Source of the DNA: JAWKOK01 sp963765875
GTDB taxonomy: Bacteria > Chloroflexota > Anaerolineae > Caldilineales > Caldilineaceae
DNA: 64,000 nt
Assembly: GCA_963765875.1 (NCBI GenBank)
Contig: CAVXYK010000017.1
Coordinates: forward strand, 124,001 to 188,000
Reading direction: 5' to 3'
Below are positions 53,452 to 62,046 of this stretch, piece after piece. A model generated the notes under the pieces. That model was given only the letters and a program-made list of their open reading frames with translations, made no database searches and was not told the DNA's origin. A program made the position numbers and the translations under genes. Position 1 is the stretch's first letter. Every line of letters starts with the position of its first letter.

Positions 53452-53962
53452 GGCCAGTGCAAGGAGGTTTGATGGCTCTTTGGGATCTCAGGGGGTGACG
53501 CATTCGACAGCGGCTGAAGCCGCCGCCTACTACGGGAAGTGCGTTGAAACGCACTGCTCGGCGTGGCTCAACCCGCTTTTGAGGATTAATGAAATGGGTG
53601 TGTTCAAAATCAATTGAAGTGATCCTCCCGGAGGGCCTTTGGGCGCTCAACTCATTTTGAACACACCTTAATGAAATAATACTGGTACAGGCGAGACTGC
53701 GACGCTTTTGGCCTCACCCTGCCCCGCCTCCCTCTCCACAGGGTGGAGAGGGACAGCCGTGGCGCCTTTAGCGCCATGGCAGGGTGAGGCGAGACAACGG
53801 CCATCACCAACGATCTCTACCAGTTTTCATTTGTTAATCTTCAATAGCGGGTTTTCCGTAGCAGACGCCGATTTCAATCGATGTTGTCAGCTTTGTGTTT
53901 ATTGGTGCTCTTCGTGGAGCATCGTTTCCTTGAATTTGCCCAAACGATCAGGAGTGTAGATT
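53452..53962. repeat. Repeat-rich gap between permease and binding-protein genes
   Basis: 511 bases without a gene. At 53470-53500 there is a copy of the atggctctttgggatctca-gggggtgacgc repeat (compare 27.5 kb and, inverted, 7.66-7.7 kb). An inverted repeat ggtgtgttcaaaatc / attttgaacacacc (53597-53666) surrounds a cctcccggagg core. A third palindromic element, cctcaccctgcc ... ggcagggtgagg, with internal arms ctccctctccac/gtggagaggg, lies at 53714-53791. The end carries the ribosome site AGGAG 8 bases before GTG 53963. Confidence 0.65.
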
Positions 53963-54985
53963 GTGAAAAAGGTACTTTCATTATTATGCGGCCTTGCCTT
54001 ACTGAGCGGCTGCATCGCACCATTTCAGGTTGAAGGCGACGTTAACGGCGACGTTGAGGCCGGCATACCGCTTGATGTCTGCTACAGCTCCGTGTCCGCG
54101 ACCCAATCGGTTGCAATGTACGCGCTTGAAAACGGCATTTATGACAAGTACGGACTGGACGTCAATCTGGTCTTCATCGAAGGCGGATCGATTGCCACCT
54201 CTGCCCTGATCGCCGGCGAAATGGATATCTGCCAGATCGCAGGTTCGGCACTGGTCAACGGCATCGTTGCCGGCGCCGAGCTCTCGCTCATCGCTGGGCT
54301 CTTCAATACCTACGTCTATTCATTGATGGTTACACCGGATATCACGTCTGCAGAAGACCTGAAAGGCAAAGCCGTGGCGATTGGTTCTGTCGGCGGAGCA
54401 GCAGACACTGCAATCCGACTGGTGCTGCAATCGCTCGGTCTACAGCCGGACGACGATGTGGCGATCTTGGCCACCGGAGGCCAAGGCAAGCGGCTTGCCG
54501 CCATGGAATCGGGAGCCATTGCAGGCACGGTGGTCAGCGTGCCGCAGACAGCGATGGCACGGCAATTTGGCTATCGCGAATTGGTCAATATGATGGAGTT
54601 GAATGCACCGTTTCAGCACACGGCCCTGACGACGTCACGCCAGTTCCTTGATGAAGATCCTGAGGTCGTCAGCCTTTTTCTACAGGCGACCATTGATGCG
54701 ATTGCACAGATGAAACAGGACAGAGAAGGCGTGATCAATGTCCTGGCACAATACCTGCTGCTTGACCCCGTCGAAGATGCCCAAGTGCTGGAAGAAGCAT
54801 TCGATGTGTTGATTCTGGACTATCTGCCTGACATGCCGTTCCCGACCATTGAGGGCGTGCAGGTTCTGCTCGATGCGCTCGAAGTGGAGAACGCTGCCGC
54901 TGCTGAGTACGATGCAGCCGATATTATCGATACGAAGTTGCTGGAAGAGATTGAGAAGAGTTCGTTTCGGGAGAACCTACAGTGA
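53963..54985 (+). CDS. ABC transporter substrate-binding lipoprotein (NMT1/THI5-like)
   Basis: 340 residues: MKKVLSLLCGLALLSGC (lipobox, Cys 17), then CYSSVSATQSVAMYALENGI and YDKYGLDVNLVFIEGGSIAT, DICQIAGSALVNG, AEDLKGKAVAIGSVGGAADT, and LEAFDVLILDYL-like C-terminal helices. This is the periplasmic/extracellular binding-protein fold used with SsuBC/TauBC-type permeases. Start GTG 53963 with AGGAG 8 bases upstream. The TGA stop overlaps the NRPS start (GTGA at 54982-54985), so translation of the peptide synthetase is coupled to this gene. Confidence 0.9.
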   Translation: MKKVLSLLCGLALLSGCIAPFQVEGDVNGDVEAGIPLDVCYSSVSATQSVAMYALENGIYDKYGLDVNLVFIEGGSIATSALIAGEMDICQIAGSALVNGIVAGAELSLIAGLFNTYVYSLMVTPDITSAEDLKGKAVAIGSVGGAADTAIRLVLQSLGLQPDDDVAILATGGQGKRLAAMESGAIAGTVVSVPQTAMARQFGYRELVNMMELNAPFQHTALTTSRQFLDEDPEVVSLFLQATIDAIAQMKQDREGVINVLAQYLLLDPVEDAQVLEEAFDVLILDYLPDMPFPTIEGVQVLLDALEVENAAAAEYDAADIIDTKLLEEIEKSSFRENLQ

Positions 54986-56515
54986 TCACGGATACGCTCG
55001 GTTTCCAACGCAGTGAAATCGAAGGCTCGCTCATTGCTCGATGGCAGAGCGTGGTGGACCATTTTCCGAATGAAAGCGCAGTCATTGACTTCGGCGGAAC
55101 ACGCCACACCTATGCAGAACTTGAGCAGGCATCAGACCGTCTGGCGCAAACGATTTTGTGCGAGATTGGGGCGCATAACTGTCCGGTCATTCTGTTGCTC
55201 GACCACTCGATTGATCTGATTACGGCCATACTTGGCGCGCTGAAAGCCAACAAGGCCTATGTCGCCCTTGATCCAGGACAGACAATCGACCAGCTGGAAC
55301 AGTTGATCCGAATCACAGGGGCCTCTGTGATCGTCACAGAACGCAAATATCGAGACATTGCCGAGTCCATTGCAGCCACCGGGGAGCTCGTTTGGTCGAT
55401 GGACTCTTATCCTTCGCCCAAAGAGATGCCCGCTTTTCCCAAGATAGATCCCGATGCCATTGCGGGCATCTTCTTCACGTCTGGCACCATCAACAAGCCC
55501 AAGGGGGTGCCGCGCACGCATCGCACGATATTACATCGCACGTGGTATAGTGCCAATCTTTGCAGATTCGGGCCCGGACACAGGATTTCGGGCGTTCGCC
55601 AAAGCGGACTGGGGAGCAGCGTTGCCGACCTCTTCAATGCACTCCTGAATGGTGCGACCTATTGCATCTATCCCATGAAGACGAAAGGCTTGCATGGATT
55701 AACCAGGTGGTTGCGCGACAGCAAGATCACATACTTCCATCCGCCCATCGCCCTCTACCGCCAATGGCTGGACTCGTTGACTCAGGAGGATTTCTTTCCG
55801 GATTTGCGCCATATCCTGCCATCGGGACGCAAGAGCAAGGCCGATATCGACCGCATCTGGCCTCACGTGCCTGCCGACTGTGTGGTTCTGACCAGCTACT
55901 CGTCGACAGAAACAACGCAGATCAGCTGTCGAGTTGTGGATCGACAAACGGCCCTACCCGAAGGCGTCCTCGATGTCGGTCAGCCATTGCCGGACAAACG
56001 GGTCACGGTGGTCGATCAGGAGGGCGTTCCGGTCGGCATTGGCGATGTGGGAGAGATCGTCGTTCAGAGCCGCTATATCTCTTCCGAGTACTGGCACCAA
56101 GCTGCGTTGACCGCAGAACGCTTTGAAGTACTGGATCCCACGAATGAAACCGCCTATCGAACCGGCGATTTTGGACGGCAGCGATCCGATGGCTGCCTTG
56201 AATTGATAGGTCGGCGAGATTCTCAGATCAAGCTGCGCGGCTATCGCGTCATGTTGGACGAGGTAGAAGATGCATTGCGAGCGCTGCCGACAATCAAGCA
56301 AGTCGCCGTGACAGCGGATGAGGAACGAGGACTCCTGTACGCATATATCATTGCCGCCAGTGACCCGCCTGTTCGCGCTGATGAAATCCGCTACACGCTG
56401 GCCGATCACCTGCCCGATTACTGTGTCCCTACCCACTTCATCTATCTGCAAAGCTTCCCGCTCCTGGCCAACGGCAAAGTCAATCGTCAGGCGCTGCCTA
56501 CACCGGAGTCAAGTC
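54966..56515 (+). repeat. First copy of a 1.55-kb direct repeat (NRPS A-T module)
   Basis: Aligns without gaps to 60114-61663 (constant offset 5148). Identity is about 97% over the first 1 kb by hand comparison and falls toward the end, where the T domains diverge. The repeat begins just before the start codon, at tttc-(g/a)-ggagaacctacag, and so includes the ribosome site. Confidence 0.85.
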
Positions 56516-59500
56516 GTCCGCTTCTGTCAACGCCCTACACACCGCCGCGCACCACCCGAGAAATGCAGTTAAGAACGATATGCGAAGAAGTATTGGGAAT
56601 CGAGGGGATCGGGGTTAACGATGATTTTTTCGATCTTGGCGGACATTCTCTGTCAGCCACACGGTTTGTTTCGCGCGTCCGCGATGTGCTTCGGGTGGAA
56701 CTGCCCTTGCGCTCTCTTTTTGAAAATCCGACCATCGCGGCGATTGCACTTGCAATTGACGCCGTCAACGATAATCAGATTCTGACGGCCATAAAGCCCG
56801 CAGAACGAACGGGAAATCTGCCACTCTCCTTTGGCGAAGAACGCCTCTGGTTTCTGCATCAGTTGGAACCCGATTCGCCCAATTACACAGTGTTCGATTC
56901 CTACCGACTCACGGGCACATTGAATATTGAGGCCTTGGAGAGCAGCTTTGTCGAGCTTCTCCGTCGTCACGAAATTCTGCGCACGACCTATCGACTGGAA
57001 GACGAGGGACCTGTTCGGATCATTGCTGACGCACGGCCGTTTACACTGCCGGTGACGGATATCTCTGGGTTGTCCGAATCGGAACCGGCGAAGGCGGTCA
57101 AACAGCGGATTCTCGACGAAGGGCGATGCCGCTTTGACCTGGAAGACGGCCCGCTCTTCACAGCCAAGCTTTTGCGTCTCGCTCCGCAAGAGCATGTGCT
57201 CTCGATTTCCCAACACCATATCGTTACAGACGGGACATCGATAGCCGCGTTGTGGCGCGAATTGGAGACACTGTACCGGGCAAACTGCTACGCCCAACCG
57301 TCTCCTCTCCCAGACCTGCCGATTCAATATGCTGACTTCGCCTGTTGGCAACGTCTGAGAAAGGATAAGATCGTTGCGCAGCAACTGAGCTACTGGATGG
57401 AGCAACTCAAAAACGCGCCGCCACTGCTCAATTTGCCAACAGATCACCCGCGACCGACCCGACAAGAATATCGGGGCGCAACATTCACGTTAGCGCTTCC
57501 CGCCTCTCTGACTGAGTCGATCCACGAATTGAACCGTCAATCGGGTTGCACCCTGTTTATGACGTTGCTGGCTGCTTTCTATGTGCTGCTCTTCCGATAT
57601 TCGGATCAGGACGACGTCGTTGTCAGCACGCCCATCGCCAATCGTACAGCAAGCCAGATCGAGGGACTACTCGGATTCTTCCTCAACACCCTGGCGCTAC
57701 GGGCCACACCATCAAGCAAATTGACCTTTTCGCAACTGCTCGCGCAGGTGCGCAACGTTGCGCTTGATGCCTACCAACATCAGGATCTACCGTTCGAAAA
57801 GCTCGTGGAGGAGTTACAACCTGATCGCTCTCTGAGCCATCACCCCCTTTTCCAAGTCATGTTCATGTTGCGTGACGCAGCGCCAAAGCAATTCTCGCTC
57901 TCTGACGTGACAGTCTCCAGAGAACCGAAGCAACGCGAGGCGATCAAATTTGATCTGAGGCTTGTGGTCGACGAGGTCGACGGGCAGTTTAGCACCGAGT
58001 GGGATTACAGTCTCGACCTCTTCGAAGAATCCACCATTAGGCGGATGGCCGGCCATTTTCAGGCGCTGCTCGAACAGGTTGTGGTGGATCCGGAGCAGTC
58101 GATCTCTGATTATCCCCTTTTGACAGCGGTTGAACGCCACCAACTTCTAGTCGAGTGGAATTGCACGGGCGCAGAGTTTGCGCAGAACGATTGTATCCAT
58201 GCGCTGGTTGAGCAACAGGTGGAACAAAGACCCGACGCGGTTGCCGTGTGTGTTGACAACGAGGCGTTGACCTATGGAGCACTGAATCAGCGCGCCGATC
58301 AATTGGCGCGTCATCTGCGCAGCCAGGGCGTCGGGCCGGGGAATCCGGTCGGCCTATGTCTCGAACGCTCAACCGATCTGGTCGTCGGCATTCTTGCCAT
58401 CCTCAAGGCCGGCGGTGCATACATCCCGCTGGATCCGGATTACCCGATGCAGCGTCTTGCGTTCATGTTCAGCGATGCAGCCATCATGCATGTCGTCACG
58501 CAGAGGGCGTTGAAGGAGCGGCTTCCACACAGCGGTTGTTGCGTTACATGTGTGGACGAAGACGCCGCCAAATTGGCGTCAGAAGAGCGGAGAAACATCT
58601 CAGTCGATGTCGACACTCTCAACCTGGCCTACGTGATGTACACCTCCGGATCGACCGGTCATCCCAAAGGCGTAGCTGTGGCCCATCGCAGTGTCACAAA
58701 TCTGCTCACTGCCATTCGTGGATACCTGGACCTCGGCGATGGCAGCCGGTTTCTGGGTCTGGCGACACCGACATTTGATATTTCAGTGGCCGAAATATTC
58801 TTGCCGTTGATCTCGGGAGCCACGACGATTCTGGTCCGCAAAAAAACTGCGCAAGATCCATACGAGATCACACGGACGATCGCTGAATCAAGGGCCAACA
58901 TTGTCCAGGCAACGCCCGCAACCTGGCAGTTGCTGCTCGAAGCCGATTGGCCGGGAGATCGTGGCCTCACGCTCATCTCGACGGGCGAGGCGCTCGCCCA
59001 TTCGCTCGCAGCCCAGTTGCTCAAGAAGTCCAAAACGCTGCACGATTTCTACGGCCCAACCGAAACGACAATCTGGTCGACGGTACGGCGCGTGACGACC
59101 GCAGACGCCGCGGGATCAATCGGTCGTCCGATTGCCAACACGCAGGTCTATCTGTTGGACAAGCGGCAGCAGCCCGTTCCAATCGGCGTACCCGCGGAGC
59201 TCTATATTGGCGGGGCAGGTATTTCCAGAGGGTATCTGAACCGACCGGAGTTGACGGCTGAGAAGTTTGTCCCCAACCCGTTCTCTACAGATCCTGGCGC
59301 GCGTCTCTATCGCACCGGCGACCTGTGCCGTTGGCGCAAGGACGGAAGCCTGGCATTCCTGGGCCGGATTGATGATCAGGTCAAGCTACACGGATTCCGC
59401 ATCGAACTGGGAGAGATCGAAATCGTATTGGGCGAGCATCCACAGGTCGCCCAGTGCACTGTGGTCCTTGGGGAAGCCTGCGAGCGAGAAGATCGGAAGA

Positions 59501-60105
59501 GAGATCAGCGATTGATTGCTTACTATGTGCCGACGACCGGGACTGAGCTAGACCACATTGAGCCAGACCGCATTGAGCTAGACCATATCGAGCTACGGAA
59601 CCACCTACGTACCCGCCTACCGGATTACATGCTGCCTCAAGTTTTCGTCGCGCTCGATGCGCTGCCTCTGACCCCATCGGGCAAGATCAATCGACGTGCG
59701 CTGCCAGAACCGGTAAACCAGGGCCAGCGTCTCAATACCAAAGGAGGTGCGCCCAGCAATGCAACTGAGCAACAACTGGTGGCCATCTGGAACGAAGTTC
59801 TGGGCATTGAAAAGGTTGGCATTGACGACAATTTCTTTGAACTGGGTGGTCATTCGATCATGGCCGTTCGGCTGGTTTCGCGCGTTCGCGACCAGTTTCA
59901 GATTGAACTGCCTCTGCGCAGTCTATTCGAGTGGCCCATCGTGGCAGAGCTGGCAGCGCACATTGCGCAACTTGCTGCAGGGAGTGACGACCAGCGGCTA
60001 AAAACGGTGCTGGCTCAGCTCAAGAGGCTCTCTTCAGAGGAGCAAGCGCGCTTGTTGAGCACCACGAGGACTGCATCTCAGGCGGATTCAAGCCATGAAC
60101 GATGA
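54982..60105 (+). CDS. Non-ribosomal peptide synthetase, A-T-C-A-T
   Basis: 1707 residues. A1 (1-500): TSGTINKPKGV (about 166-176), SYSSTETTQ (about 307-315) and LLANGKV carry A3, A5 and A10, but A3 lacks the usual TG and A5 reads YSSTE rather than YGPTE. The Asp that holds the alpha-amino group is Gly (LGSSVADLF). T1: LGGHSLSAT (about 552). C (about 612-1050): catalytic HHIVTDG (about 744). A2 (about 1060-1560): canonical YTSGSTGHPKGV, FDISVAEIF, YGPTETTIW, PSGKINR. T2: LGGHSIMAV (about 1620). No epimerase or thioesterase domain. GTG 54982 overlaps the binding-protein stop. A2 code read by hand: D-I-A-A-I-T-F-I-W-K; no sure substrate. Confidence 0.93.
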   Translation: MITDTLGFQRSEIEGSLIARWQSVVDHFPNESAVIDFGGTRHTYAELEQASDRLAQTILCEIGAHNCPVILLLDHSIDLITAILGALKANKAYVALDPGQTIDQLEQLIRITGASVIVTERKYRDIAESIAATGELVWSMDSYPSPKEMPAFPKIDPDAIAGIFFTSGTINKPKGVPRTHRTILHRTWYSANLCRFGPGHRISGVRQSGLGSSVADLFNALLNGATYCIYPMKTKGLHGLTRWLRDSKITYFHPPIALYRQWLDSLTQEDFFPDLRHILPSGRKSKADIDRIWPHVPADCVVLTSYSSTETTQISCRVVDRQTALPEGVLDVGQPLPDKRVTVVDQEGVPVGIGDVGEIVVQSRYISSEYWHQAALTAERFEVLDPTNETAYRTGDFGRQRSDGCLELIGRRDSQIKLRGYRVMLDEVEDALRALPTIKQVAVTADEERGLLYAYIIAASDPPVRADEIRYTLADHLPDYCVPTHFIYLQSFPLLANGKVNRQALPTPESSRPLLSTPYTPPRTTREMQLRTICEEVLGIEGIGVNDDFFDLGGHSLSATRFVSRVRDVLRVELPLRSLFENPTIAAIALAIDAVNDNQILTAIKPAERTGNLPLSFGEERLWFLHQLEPDSPNYTVFDSYRLTGTLNIEALESSFVELLRRHEILRTTYRLEDEGPVRIIADARPFTLPVTDISGLSESEPAKAVKQRILDEGRCRFDLEDGPLFTAKLLRLAPQEHVLSISQHHIVTDGTSIAALWRELETLYRANCYAQPSPLPDLPIQYADFACWQRLRKDKIVAQQLSYWMEQLKNAPPLLNLPTDHPRPTRQEYRGATFTLALPASLTESIHELNRQSGCTLFMTLLAAFYVLLFRYSDQDDVVVSTPIANRTASQIEGLLGFFLNTLALRATPSSKLTFSQLLAQVRNVALDAYQHQDLPFEKLVEELQPDRSLSHHPLFQVMFMLRDAAPKQFSLSDVTVSREPKQREAIKFDLRLVVDEVDGQFSTEWDYSLDLFEESTIRRMAGHFQALLEQVVVDPEQSISDYPLLTAVERHQLLVEWNCTGAEFAQNDCIHALVEQQVEQRPDAVAVCVDNEALTYGALNQRADQLARHLRSQGVGPGNPVGLCLERSTDLVVGILAILKAGGAYIPLDPDYPMQRLAFMFSDAAIMHVVTQRALKERLPHSGCCVTCVDEDAAKLASEERRNISVDVDTLNLAYVMYTSGSTGHPKGVAVAHRSVTNLLTAIRGYLDLGDGSRFLGLATPTFDISVAEIFLPLISGATTILVRKKTAQDPYEITRTIAESRANIVQATPATWQLLLEADWPGDRGLTLISTGEALAHSLAAQLLKKSKTLHDFYGPTETTIWSTVRRVTTADAAGSIGRPIANTQVYLLDKRQQPVPIGVPAELYIGGAGISRGYLNRPELTAEKFVPNPFSTDPGARLYRTGDLCRWRKDGSLAFLGRIDDQVKLHGFRIELGEIEIVLGEHPQVAQCTVVLGEACEREDRKRDQRLIAYYVPTTGTELDHIEPDRIELDHIELRNHLRTRLPDYMLPQVFVALDALPLTPSGKINRRALPEPVNQGQRLNTKGGAPSNATEQQLVAIWNEVLGIEKVGIDDNFFELGGHSIMAVRLVSRVRDQFQIELPLRSLFEWPIVAELAAHIAQLAAGSDDQRLKTVLAQLKRLSSEEQARLLSTTRTASQADSSHER

Positions 60106-60113
60106 TTTTATGT

Positions 60114-61663
60114 TTCAGGAGAACCTACAGTGATTACGGATACGCTCGGTTTCCAACGCAGTGAAATCGAAGGCTCGCTCATTGCTCGATGGCAGAGCGT
60201 GGTGGACCATTTTCCGAATGAAAGCGCAGTCATTGACTTCGGCGGAACGCGCCACACCTTTGCAGAACTTGAGCAGGCATCAGACCGTCTGGCGCAAACG
60301 ATCTTGTGCGAGATTGGGGCGCATAACTGTCCGGTCATTCTGTTGCTCGACCACTCGATTGATCTGATTACGGCCATACTTGGCGCGCTCAAAGCCAACA
60401 AGGCCTACGTCGCCCTTGATCCAGGACAGACAATCGACCAGTTGAAACAGTTGACCCGAATCACAGGGGCCTCTGTGATCGTCACAGAACGCAAATATCG
60501 AGACCTTGCCGAGTCCATTGCAGCCACCGGGGAGCTCGTTTGGTCGATGGACTCTTATCCTTCGCCCAAAGAGATGCCCGCTTTTCCCAAGATAGATCCC
60601 GATGCCATTGCGGGCATCTTCTTCACGTCTGGCACCATCAACAAGCCCAAGGGGGTGCCGCGCACGCATCGCACGATATTGCACCGCACGTGGTATAGTG
60701 CCAATCTTTGCAGATTCGGGCCCGGACACAGGATTTCGGGCGTTCGCCAAAGCGGACTGGGGAGCAGCGTTGCCGACCTCTTCAATGCACTCCTGAATGG
60801 TGCGACCTATTGCATCTATCCCATGAAGACGAAAGGCTTGCATGGATTAACCAGGTGGTTGCGCGGCAGCAGAATCACATATTTCCATCCGCCCATCGCC
60901 CTCTACCGTCAATGGCTCGACTCGTTGACTCAAGATGATTTCTTCCCCGATTTGCGCCATATCCTGCCATCGGGACGCAAGAGCAAGGCCGATATCGACC
61001 GCATCTGGCCTCACGTGCCTGCCGACTGTGTGGTTCTGACCAGCTACTCGTCGACAGAAACAACGCAGATCAGTTGTCGGGTTGTGGATCGGCAGACATC
61101 TCTGTCCGTCGGCGTCCTCGATGTCGGTCAGCCATTGCCGGACAAACGGGTAACGGTGGTCGATCAGGAGGGCGAGCCGGTCGGCATTGGCGATGTGGGA
61201 GAGATCGTCGTTCAGAGCCGCTATATCTCTTCCGGCTACTGGCGCCAACCTGCGTTGACCGCGGAACGGTTTCAAGTGCTGGACGGAACGGGTGAAACCG
61301 CCTATCGAACCGGCGATTTTGGCCGGCAGCGATCCGATGGCTGTATTGAACTGATTGGACGGCAGGATTCGCAGATCAAACTGCGCGGCTATCGCGTCGT
61401 GCTGGATGAGGTAGAAGATGCGTTGCGTGCGTTGCCGGCAATCAGGCAAGTCGCCGTGACAGCGGATGAGGAACGAGGACTCCTATACGCATATATCATT
61501 GCCGCCAATGACCCGCCGGTCCCAGCCGATGCAATACGCAAAGCGCTGGCCGAGCACCTGCCCGATTACTGTATCCCTACCCACTTCATCTATCTGCAAA
61601 GCTTCCCGTTCTTGGCCAACGGCAAAGTCGATCGACGGGCGCTGCCCACGCCGGAGCGAAATC
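60114..61663 (+). repeat. Second copy of the 1.55-kb direct repeat (NRPS A-T module)
   Basis: See the first copy at 54966-56515. Most changes are silent or conservative within the first 350 codons. The copy is preceded by AGGAG 8 bases before GTG 60130. Confidence 0.85.
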
Positions 61664-61974
61664 GCCCCGTTCTATCTACCCCATATTTACAGCCGGGCAC
61701 TGCCCGCGAAATAGAGGTGACTGCCATTTGGGAAGAAGTATTGGGTGTCGATGGGATCGGTGTGCGAGATAATTTCTTCGATCTTGGTGGCCATTCGTTG
61801 TCGGCAGCGCGGATCGTTAGTCGCGTACTGCGCGAGTTTCAGGTTGACGTACCCATGAGTTCGCTTTTCGAATCATCAACGGTTGCCGACATGGCACTGG
61901 CAATCACGCAGCAGCAGGCCGGCCAGCTCGACCAAGCCGCCCTAGAGCGTCTGCTTGCGGAATTGGAAACATAA
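60130..61974 (+). CDS. Stand-alone NRPS A-T didomain protein, near-duplicate of the first module
   Basis: 614 residues. The adenylation domain is nearly identical to A1 of the preceding synthetase, including the unusual TSGTINKPKG, YSSTE and Gly at the substrate Asp position. Then comes a T domain LGGHSLSAA (about 551) that differs more (VDVPMSSLFESSTVADMAL). No C domain. It probably loads a starter or aryl/other carboxylic acid onto its own carrier for the following synthetase. GTG 60130 with AGGAG at proper spacing. Next synthetase gene begins 72 bases downstream. Confidence 0.9.
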   Translation: MITDTLGFQRSEIEGSLIARWQSVVDHFPNESAVIDFGGTRHTFAELEQASDRLAQTILCEIGAHNCPVILLLDHSIDLITAILGALKANKAYVALDPGQTIDQLKQLTRITGASVIVTERKYRDLAESIAATGELVWSMDSYPSPKEMPAFPKIDPDAIAGIFFTSGTINKPKGVPRTHRTILHRTWYSANLCRFGPGHRISGVRQSGLGSSVADLFNALLNGATYCIYPMKTKGLHGLTRWLRGSRITYFHPPIALYRQWLDSLTQDDFFPDLRHILPSGRKSKADIDRIWPHVPADCVVLTSYSSTETTQISCRVVDRQTSLSVGVLDVGQPLPDKRVTVVDQEGEPVGIGDVGEIVVQSRYISSGYWRQPALTAERFQVLDGTGETAYRTGDFGRQRSDGCIELIGRQDSQIKLRGYRVVLDEVEDALRALPAIRQVAVTADEERGLLYAYIIAANDPPVPADAIRKALAEHLPDYCIPTHFIYLQSFPFLANGKVDRRALPTPERNRPVLSTPYLQPGTAREIEVTAIWEEVLGVDGIGVRDNFFDLGGHSLSAARIVSRVLREFQVDVPMSSLFESSTVADMALAITQQQAGQLDQAALERLLAELET

Positions 61975-62046
61975 CACAATACCGACCACTCCGTTGGAGG
62001 ATAATCTTCCCTGCGGAATGTACCCTATGTAAGGACGCTTAAAGCC

